Source: Chitinophagales bacterium
GTDB taxonomy: Bacteria > Bacteroidota > Bacteroidia > Chitinophagales > Chitinophagaceae
Direction: 5' to 3'
Length of the DNA stretch: 21,904 nt
NCBI GenBank assembly: GCA_013297585.1
Contig: JAAFHG010000017.1
Span: 1 to 21,904, forward strand
Each line of letters starts with the position of its first letter. Position 1 is the stretch's first letter. Below are positions 15,577 to 21,904 of this stretch, one piece after another. A program made the position numbers and the translations under genes. The notes under the pieces are model-generated. The model saw nothing but the letters and a program-made list of their open reading frames with translations, was not told where the DNA came from and ran no database searches.

Positions 15577-18500
15577 TTAAATTTTAATATTTAGGCCAAA
15601 TGAATATACTTTGTAAAGTGGGGTTAACTGTTCTGTGTTTGAAGCTGCTTGCCTCTCTGGATCGAAGTTTTTAAACTTGGTAAACGTTAACATATTTTGA
15701 CCACTTATATATAATCGCAATGTGCTAAGGCCAGCTTTTCTTAACACTTTATTCGAAAAACTATACCCAATCTCTATATTTCTAAGGCGTAAATACGATA
15801 CATCCTGCACATAAAAATCAGATGGAAGTGTATTATTTACACCACCTACCCTCGAATAGGTAGTTGAAGGATTTGCAGGTGTCCATCTATTAATCCAATA
15901 TGCTAAAGCATTATTTCTATCACCTGCTAATGGTGATTGGCCATTTGCTGTTAAATATCTATCAACACGTGAAACGCCATTAAATACAAACTTAAAATCT
16001 AGGCTTTTATAGTTTAATCCACCAGTTACATTGTAAGTATATTTTGGATAAGGGTTACCAATTACGGTTCTGTCATTTGGGTCAATAACACCATCCGGCT
16101 TGCCATTTGGGCCAGAAATGTCAGCATATTTAAAATCGCCCGGAGCCGTTAATGGGCTACCAAGCTGTACAGGTGAAGCAGCTACTTCGGTTGCTGTTTG
16201 AAAAACGCCTGCTACTTTGTAGCCATAATAAGCATTAAATGGTAAACCTATATTAGTAATAGTGCTAGCACCAATTGTTGGAATATCAACTTGGGTTCCT
16301 AATTTGGTTACCTTATTATCTGCAAACCAGCTTATGCTTGTACCTATGTTATAGTTAACCTTACCAATTTTATTTCTATAGCTTACAGATAATTCTAAAC
16401 CCTCGTTAATTACGCTTGCAGCGTTTAATGCTGGTATATTTGAGAAACCAATAGAACTAGGTATTGGGAAGTTTCTATACAACACATCAAAGCTTAGTCT
16501 TTTATAATAATCTGCCGTAACGGTTAGTTTGTTTTTAAACAATCCAGCATCAACACCAATATCAAACTGGTTAGTTTTTTCCCATCTAATATCAGGATTT
16601 GCCAAAGTTGTAATGGCTACACCACCAGCATCTGTTGTGCCTGTAAAATAATATATATTAGTATTTAGGGTTGATTGATACAAATAGTTACCTACATTAT
16701 CGTTACCTGTAATACCCCAACTTGCACGTAGTTTTAATTCAGAAATCCATTTAATTGGTTTTATGAATTTCTCATTTGTCATTCTCCAGCCTACAGAAGC
16801 TGAAGGGAAATTACCATATAAATTAGTGGGCCCAAAACGAGAAGATCCATCACGCCTTACATTAAACTCAAACAAATATTTTGATTTGTAGCTATAGTTG
16901 AAACGAGAAAAGAACGATTGTACTGCTACTTCAAAACCAGTACCACCTACAGTAGGTAGCAAGGTACCACCAGCATCAAACACTTGTGGATTATTACTAG
17001 GAAAACCAGATAAAGAACCTGTGAAATTGTCACTTCGCTCATAAATTAATGAGTGGCCAAGCAACACAGACACATCATGATCTCTATTAATTTTTTTAGT
17101 ATACCTTAAAATATTTTCGTTTAATAATTTATACCTAAACAATGATGATTTACTTAGGCTATTGGCGTTTGATTGTATAACTAGGTTACCAAAATTATCA
17201 AACAAATCTACTTTGGGGCTTGTGTTACTCGTATTAGTAAATATTAAATTAACACTACCACTAGTTTCAAAGTTTAGGTTTTTGGTAATATTTGCTTTTA
17301 CACCAAATCTGTTAGAAAAATTAATAGTGTTATTAATATTATTACCATTTTGCCCGGTAAATAATGGATTATTTATTTGAAAGCTCGGGTTTTGTATATT
17401 CAACCGAGAGCCATCGGCAATGCCAAATTGCCCATTAGAGTAGTACACTGGCACTGTTGGTGCCGATCTTTGAAACTGGTTGATAATACCAGTTTCGCCA
17501 GTAATAGCAGCAGCCCCATTGTTTGGCCCTTTAAAAACACTCCAAAAAGCATTTGTTACATTAGATACGGTTAACCATTCTTTCACCTTTGTACTTAGGT
17601 TTAAACCAATTGTATATCTTTTATTTTCAAACTTACCTCTTACAATTGCATCTTGATTTATAAAACCTAATGATGCCCTATAAGTTGTTTTATCATTACC
17701 GCCAGAAAAAGATAAATAATGGTTGGTAATAGGCGCTGATCTTAAAATTTCTTTTGCCCAATCGGTATTGGCGTATTCGTCGGGTTTAGAGCCGTCTTTT
17801 ATTGCTTGAAGATTTGCAGCAGAATACCTTAAAGCAGCAGCAGGCCCATTCATGTTTATCTCACGTTCGTTAAATAGTGTTGCATAGTCAAATGCATTTA
17901 AATATTTGGCTACAACAGTGGCTTTTTGAGTACCAGTGTACGCATTATAAATCATGTTCATGGTACCCTTTTTACCTTGCTTGGTAGTAACCACAATTAC
18001 ACCATTAGCACCTCTTGCACCATAAATAGAACTAGCAGAAGCGTCTTTTAAAACAGAAATACTTTCAATATCTGATGGAGCCAAATTATTAAAAGCCACC
18101 ATGTCATCGTATTGAATATTATCAATAACAACTAGTGGATTGGTTGAATTGAAAGTACCAACACCTCTAATTTGTATTTGAGAATCATCGGCACCTGGTA
18201 AGCCGCTACCTTGTGTAATTAAAACACCTGAAAACTTACCGTACATTAGTTGTGCACTATTTGTAACAGTTTCATTTACTGCATCATCAAACTTTACAGT
18301 TTCGGTAGAACCTGTTTGGTTCACTTTTTTCTGTGTACCGTACCCTACAATTACTACCTCATCTAAATCTGACACAATGGCCGTTAAGGTTATATTTACT
18401 TGTGTTCTGTTTAATAAAATGGTTTCTACTGGTACGTAGCCCACATAACTAAAACTCAGCAACTTGGTATCTCTAGGCACTTTTATTTGATACATACCAT

Positions 18501-18717
18501 TTGCGTCTGTAACAGCTTTTACACCTTTTTTGGTACTCATTTGCACTGTTACACCCACCAATGGTTGATTATCTTTATCAGATACCACTTTACCTTTTAC
18601 AATAATATCACCAACCTGTTTGGGTTGCGTTCTTGAAGGATTGGAAAATAAAAGTACTGATGCAGCAAAAAGCGTGTAGCAGAACGCTCTTAGTTTGAGT
18701 TTTGTAAAAAAACACAT
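15577..18717 (-). CDS. SusC-like TonB-dependent glycan transporter
   Basis: A 1046-residue SusC/RagA family outer-membrane transporter. From ATG 18717 the signal is MCFFTKLKLRAFCYTLFAAS with hydrophobic VLLF after it; the longer frame from 18807 adds 30 residues before this signal and is less likely. A carboxypeptidase-regulatory-like domain follows (IIVKGKVVSDKDNQPLVGVT to YVPVETILL), then the TonB-box-like DEVVIVGYGTQKK and the plug (LMYGKFSGVLITQGSG, IQIRGVGTFNSTNPLVVID, IESISVLKDASASSIYGARG, NGVIVVTTKQGKKG). The beta-barrel strands end in LYKVYSFGLNIKI. It should import oligosaccharides across the outer membrane with energy from TonB, paired with the SusD-like protein. Its leader contains notable inverted repeats (18801-18856, 18909-18981) and the shared 20-bp motif. 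Confidence 0.96.
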   Translation of the reverse strand: MCFFTKLKLRAFCYTLFAASVLLFSNPSRTQPKQVGDIIVKGKVVSDKDNQPLVGVTVQMSTKKGVKAVTDANGMYQIKVPRDTKLLSFSYVGYVPVETILLNRTQVNITLTAIVSDLDEVVIVGYGTQKKVNQTGSTETVKFDDAVNETVTNSAQLMYGKFSGVLITQGSGLPGADDSQIQIRGVGTFNSTNPLVVIDNIQYDDMVAFNNLAPSDIESISVLKDASASSIYGARGANGVIVVTTKQGKKGTMNMIYNAYTGTQKATVVAKYLNAFDYATLFNEREINMNGPAAALRYSAANLQAIKDGSKPDEYANTDWAKEILRSAPITNHYLSFSGGNDKTTYRASLGFINQDAIVRGKFENKRYTIGLNLSTKVKEWLTVSNVTNAFWSVFKGPNNGAAAITGETGIINQFQRSAPTVPVYYSNGQFGIADGSRLNIQNPSFQINNPLFTGQNGNNINNTINFSNRFGVKANITKNLNFETSGSVNLIFTNTSNTSPKVDLFDNFGNLVIQSNANSLSKSSLFRYKLLNENILRYTKKINRDHDVSVLLGHSLIYERSDNFTGSLSGFPSNNPQVFDAGGTLLPTVGGTGFEVAVQSFFSRFNYSYKSKYLFEFNVRRDGSSRFGPTNLYGNFPSASVGWRMTNEKFIKPIKWISELKLRASWGITGNDNVGNYLYQSTLNTNIYYFTGTTDAGGVAITTLANPDIRWEKTNQFDIGVDAGLFKNKLTVTADYYKRLSFDVLYRNFPIPSSIGFSNIPALNAASVINEGLELSVSYRNKIGKVNYNIGTSISWFADNKVTKLGTQVDIPTIGASTITNIGLPFNAYYGYKVAGVFQTATEVAASPVQLGSPLTAPGDFKYADISGPNGKPDGVIDPNDRTVIGNPYPKYTYNVTGGLNYKSLDFKFVFNGVSRVDRYLTANGQSPLAGDRNNALAYWINRWTPANPSTTYSRVGGVNNTLPSDFYVQDVSYLRLRNIEIGYSFSNKVLRKAGLSTLRLYISGQNMLTFTKFKNFDPERQAASNTEQLTPLYKVYSFGLNIKI

Positions 18718-18741
18718 ACGGAGAAATTTTGGCAATGAAAA

Positions 18742-18761
18742 AAAATCGTTAGAAAAAAGCA
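18742..18761 (-). promoter_or_regulatory. Shared 20-bp upstream motif, copy B
   Basis: AAAATCGTTAGAAAAAAGCA on the + strand, 19 of 20 identical to 10392-10411. It lies about 25 bp upstream of the chosen susC ATG, with CAATATTC 19 nt further upstream of it relative to susC. Confidence 0.45.
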
Positions 18762-18800
18762 AACTCGTAATATCAAAAACAATATTCGACCTAAAAACGC

Positions 18801-18856
18801 ACACCACTAGGGGTGTATTTACTCAAATAAGGGGCTATTACCGTTCAAAATACACC
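18801..18856 (-). promoter_or_regulatory. Competing inverted repeats in the susC leader
   Basis: In the transcript sense (minus strand), GGTGTATTT (18856-18848) can pair with AAATACACC (18820-18812) as a 9-bp stem over a 27-nt loop. The ACACC of the second arm can instead pair with GGTGT at 18805-18801 over a 6-nt loop. The two folds exclude each other. If both are transcribed, they could act as an mRNA switch, or the dyads could be protein-binding sites. Confidence 0.4.
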
Positions 18857-18908
18857 TTTATATTACAGATTATAATATTTTACTTATAAAAATGCACAAA
18901 ACACTTCT

Positions 18909-18981
18909 ATTAAATTATTTATTTAATGAAACTAAATACAATACATTTTTTATATTGTAAATCAATTTAATATTATTAAAT
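18909..18981. repeat. Three consecutive AT-rich inverted repeats
   Basis: ATTAAAT/ATTTAAT (18909-18915, 18921-18927), TACAATA/TATTGTA (18937-18943, 18953-18959) and ATTTAAT/ATTAAAT (18965-18971, 18975-18981) are perfect 7-bp dyads centred about 30 and 25 bp apart. The outer two use the same half-site in opposite order. They are possible operator sites for the neighbouring regulator, with the caveat that AT-rich DNA gives such dyads by chance. Confidence 0.4.
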
Positions 18982-19111
18982 CCTAACATATGAGGCATTT
19001 ACATTCAAATAATCCCTGCCCACATTAAAGGCAGCGCTATTAGCTATGCACGCTGTATTTTTTACGCATATACCGCAATGGAATTGGCTAACCACATTTA
19101 TAAACGCCAGC

Positions 19112-19127
19112 TTGCTTGTATAAGCAA
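19112..19127 (-). terminator. Short hairpin directly after the sensor gene
   Basis: TTGCTT (19112-19117), loop GTAT, AAGCAA (19122-19127) forms a perfect 6-bp stem immediately after the stop codon of the sensor gene (19128-19130). No T run follows on the minus strand, so termination would be inefficient; it may mark an mRNA 3' end or leave readthrough into susC. Confidence 0.3.
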
Positions 19128-21904
19128 CTATTCATCTTTTTGTTTCATGTATTCAGAGGGGGTAACGCCAAATTGCTTTTGAAAGCTTTTTCTAAAATTT
19201 TTCAAGTCGTTAAACCCTGCATTATAAGCTGCCATACTAACGGTGTATTCACCCGTTTTAAGCAGTTGAGCGCTTCTTTTTAACTTTATTAGGCGTATAA
19301 AATCGGAGCCAGACATACCAGTAAGTCCTTTTAGTTTTCTATAAAAAGTAGAACGGCTCATATTTAGTTTTGTAGCCAGCTCATCTATTAAAAACTCATC
19401 TTTCTCTATATTTTCTTCTACAAAACGAATGGCATTTTTTATAAACTCCTCATCAAACGAAGTAACTTCTATATCGCTAGGTGCTAGGTTTAGCTTTTGC
19501 GCAAATAATTCTTTTAATTTTTTTCTAGACTTAATTAGGTTATTTATGTGCGATAATAAAAGTGCAGGCTTAAATGGCTTTCCAAGGTAAACATCGGCAC
19601 CTAACTTAATACCTTCTATCTGCGACAAATCATCGGACTTAGCAGTTAATAATATTACCGGAATATGTGAGGTTCTATTATCTTCTTTTAATGCTTTACA
19701 AAATTCGTAACCATCCATTTCGGGCATCATTACATCACTTACTACCAAGTCGGGTATTGTTTTAAACGCTTTTTCAAGCCCCTGCTTACCATCTTTTGCA
19801 GAAACTACGCTTGCAGTTTTGCCTATTGTTTTACACAAATATTGGTTTACATCTTCATTATCTTCAATTACTAAAATAATGGGTAACTCTGCATTTTCTA
19901 GCGCTTTATCGCTTATAATAGCTTCTGTATCAGGTTCATCTGTATTAGCAATTTCGCCCTCTAAGTAGTTTATTTCTTTTATTGGTAGTTTAATTCTAAA
20001 CAGCGATCCTAGTGGTTGATTATCCTCTAACACAATATTTCCGTGGTGCAGCTCTATTAAGTCTTTTACAAAAGCCAAGCCTATACCAGTACCTACATAT
20101 TTTCCTGGTTCGGCCTGCGCTACTTGATAAAATCTATCAAATATCATTTCTTTATCTTCCTTATTAATGCCTTTACCAGTATCGGCTACTAAAATTTCGC
20201 AGCTAAAATCAGCTGTCTCTAGGTAGGTTATTGCGAGCCTAATTTCGCCACCGGCTGGCGTAAACTTAAAAGCATTTGATAGTAGATTGTACATAATACT
20301 TTCAATTTTCTCTCTATCTATTGGTAAAAAAAGTGCCTTTCTGTTAGAATAAAAAGTAAATTGTATACCTTTTCTACTTGCCTCCTCCTCAAAAGATGCG
20401 TATACCGATTTTAATAATGCAATCATATCGCAGTTGCTAGTATTAAGTTTTAAGGCTTTTGTTTCGGCCTTATGAAAGTCTAACAATTGGTTTATTAAGC
20501 TTAATAGCCGCTTTGCTTGGTTTTGAATTTTTTGTATTGATTCTTTTACACCATAACCAATGCTTGCATCTTCCGCTAGGTCGTCTAGTGGGCCTATCAT
20601 TAAGGTAAGCGGCGTTCTAAATTCGTGAGAAATATTTGCAAAAAACTTATTTTTAATTTCAGCTATTTCGTGCTCTTTCTCATAATTAATATTGGCAATT
20701 TCTAGCTTATTTTTTAGGTTAATACGGTTTATTTTCATGTGTCTAGATAACCATAGTAAACCAGTAATAAGTAAAAAATAAATGGTGTAAGCCCACCAAG
20801 TTTTCCATGGTGGCGGTAGTATTGTTATTTGTATACTAGCTATTTCATCGTTCCATATTTGATCGCTATTAGACGCTTTTACTTTAAAATAATAGGTACC
20901 CGATGGTAAGCTTGTATAAGTTGCTGTTCTATTAAAACCAGCATCTACCCATTGATCATCAAAACCTTCTAATATATATTGATACTGATTTTTATCAGAT
21001 GCGTGGTAATCTAAGCTTGCATACGTTAACGATAATATATTTTCTTTGTACGATAGTGTAATACTTGGTGTTACAAATAATGCTTTAGATAGTATTTTGT
21101 CTCGCATTATTACTTTACCAACAGTTATATTTTTATTGTTTATTTGAAGATTAGTCAAATAAACTGGCGCTTTGTAATGATTTAAATAAATGCTATCGGG
21201 GTAAAAGAAAGTAACACCATTTAAGCCCCCAAAGTACATTTCGCCGTTAGCTTTTATATATGATGAATTTTCTGCAAATGTATTGGACAAAACTCCATCC
21301 CTTGTATCAAAATTTCTAAAACTACCAGAAATAGAATTAAATTTTGTGATACCTTTATTGGTGCTCATCCACACATTATTAGTATTATCTATCAATACGG
21401 CATGCACATAATCGTTAGGAAAACCAGAACATTGGTAATAATTTTTTATAAGTAGCTTATTACCATCTATTAAAGATATTTTATTTAACCCCTGCTGCGT
21501 ACCTACCCAAATATTACCAAAGCTATCTTCGGCCATAGAAAGTATTGTATTGTTAGATAACTTATTTACTTTATCGGTAGAGGTTACTAAGTTAAATTTA
21601 TTGTTATTTCTATTGTACAAATGCAGCCCATCGTATGTGCCTACCCATAAATGATTTTTTCTATCTACTAGCATACAGCTTATTCTATCGTTTTGAATGG
21701 CGCCGGTAATGCCTATTCTTTCAGGATAGCGCTCAAATACAGGAATATCGCCTCTAAAACCTACAACTTTATTAAGTGCCTGTTCTTGCGTACCTACCCA
21801 AATTATGCCACTTTTATCTTTTACTATAGACGTTACCTTGGGGCCACTTAGCGTGGTTATATCCTCATTAGACCGCTGTACAATAATTGTTTTGCCGTTA
21901 TGTG
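19128..21904 (-). CDS. Hybrid two-component system regulator of the PUL (5' end beyond window)
   Basis: The frame is open to the right edge, so the true start lies outside; 924 residues are visible. Numbering from the internal Met at 21674, regulator propeller repeats appear as LWVGTYDG, IWVGTQQG and VWMSTNKG, with one more (IWVGTQEQ) upstream of that Met. A Y_Y_Y domain (about 208-268) and a membrane helix (about 293-310) follow. The histidine kinase has NISHEFRTP (His350), the N-box NLLSNAFKFTP, DTGKGI (498-503) and GTGIGLAFV. The receiver domain (about 599-715) has phospho-acceptor Asp647 in VVSDVMMPEMDG and Lys699 in GKPF. An AraC-type HTH ends in FGVTPSEYMKQ. All signalling residues are intact. 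The periplasmic propeller senses a glycan fragment and the HTH activates the locus; the adjacent co-oriented susC is the obvious target. Confidence 0.95.
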   Translation of the reverse strand, partial: HNGKTIIVQRSNEDITTLSGPKVTSIVKDKSGIIWVGTQEQALNKVVGFRGDIPVFERYPERIGITGAIQNDRISCMLVDRKNHLWVGTYDGLHLYNRNNNKFNLVTSTDKVNKLSNNTILSMAEDSFGNIWVGTQQGLNKISLIDGNKLLIKNYYQCSGFPNDYVHAVLIDNTNNVWMSTNKGITKFNSISGSFRNFDTRDGVLSNTFAENSSYIKANGEMYFGGLNGVTFFYPDSIYLNHYKAPVYLTNLQINNKNITVGKVIMRDKILSKALFVTPSITLSYKENILSLTYASLDYHASDKNQYQYILEGFDDQWVDAGFNRTATYTSLPSGTYYFKVKASNSDQIWNDEIASIQITILPPPWKTWWAYTIYFLLITGLLWLSRHMKINRINLKNKLEIANINYEKEHEIAEIKNKFFANISHEFRTPLTLMIGPLDDLAEDASIGYGVKESIQKIQNQAKRLLSLINQLLDFHKAETKALKLNTSNCDMIALLKSVYASFEEEASRKGIQFTFYSNRKALFLPIDREKIESIMYNLLSNAFKFTPAGGEIRLAITYLETADFSCEILVADTGKGINKEDKEMIFDRFYQVAQAEPGKYVGTGIGLAFVKDLIELHHGNIVLEDNQPLGSLFRIKLPIKEINYLEGEIANTDEPDTEAIISDKALENAELPIILVIEDNEDVNQYLCKTIGKTASVVSAKDGKQGLEKAFKTIPDLVVSDVMMPEMDGYEFCKALKEDNRTSHIPVILLTAKSDDLSQIEGIKLGADVYLGKPFKPALLLSHINNLIKSRKKLKELFAQKLNLAPSDIEVTSFDEEFIKNAIRFVEENIEKDEFLIDELATKLNMSRSTFYRKLKGLTGMSGSDFIRLIKLKRSAQLLKTGEYTVSMAAYNAGFNDLKNFRKSFQKQFGVTPSEYMKQKDE

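Larger units (their letters stand above)
18718..19127. other. 410-bp regulatory region between the sensor gene and susC
   Basis: No gene is supported; the open frame up to 18807 is the doubtful susC extension. The region holds, from the susC side, the shared 20-bp motif (18742-18761), a cluster of overlapping inverted repeats (18801-18856), three AT-rich dyads (18909-18981), a 14-bp sequence repeated at 18817-18830 and 18997-19012, and a short hairpin (19112-19127) after the sensor gene. No exact TAnnTTTG box was found on the minus strand, so the susC promoter is unplaced; TATTTTG at about 18846-18852 is one base short of it. Confidence 0.5.

Noticed and set aside
18718..18807. Longer SusC start at 18807
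   Set aside because: The extra 30 residues precede a complete signal peptide that starts at Met 18717; kept only as a possible leader-coding region in the shared-motif finding.

Overview
The window looks like chromosomal DNA of a Bacteroidota bacterium, most likely from the Chitinophagaceae or a related family. This is inferred from AT-rich DNA, SusC/SusD genes, a hybrid two-component regulator with propeller repeats, type IX secretion tail domains, DUF5606 and DUF2147 proteins, a split transketolase, and Bacteroidota-type -7 promoter boxes (TAnnTTTG). No phage, plasmid, transposase, CRISPR array, tRNA or rRNA was recognised.

Layout. Positions 1-2273 hold the 3' end of an unidentified + strand gene. 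It converges on a minus-strand group: a DUF5606 protein, a maleylpyruvate-isomerase/DinB-type gene split by a frameshift, and a DsbA-family protein whose stop codon abuts the start of the split gene. Positions 2393-6341 (+) carry gatB, a 166-bp inverted-terminus repeat element, a DUF4369 lipoprotein, a DUF2147 secreted protein and the N-terminal subunit of transketolase, which ends in a good intrinsic terminator. The transketolase C-terminal subunit is not in the window.

Positions 6467-10304 (minus) encode three exported proteins: a large T9SS-sorted repeat protein, a small T9SS-sorted protein and a 72-residue PIDGG-tailed membrane-anchored protein. The last two carry nearly the same 12-residue segment right after their signal peptides.

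Positions 10688-21904 (minus) form a polysaccharide utilization locus (PUL). Transcription order is hybrid sensor/regulator (truncated by the window edge), SusC-like transporter, SusD-like lipoprotein, right-handed beta-helix protein and sulfatase lipoprotein. The expected logic is that the sensor detects a glycan fragment in the periplasm and activates susC-susD and the enzymes; the beta-helix protein and the sulfatase then process a probably sulfated glycan that SusC/SusD imports.

The most interesting non-coding signals are: the 166-bp element after gatB; a 20-bp near-identical motif upstream of both the large T9SS protein and susC; competing hairpins and AT-rich dyads in the susC leader; and a -7 box so close to the DsbA-family start codon that its transcript is probably leaderless.
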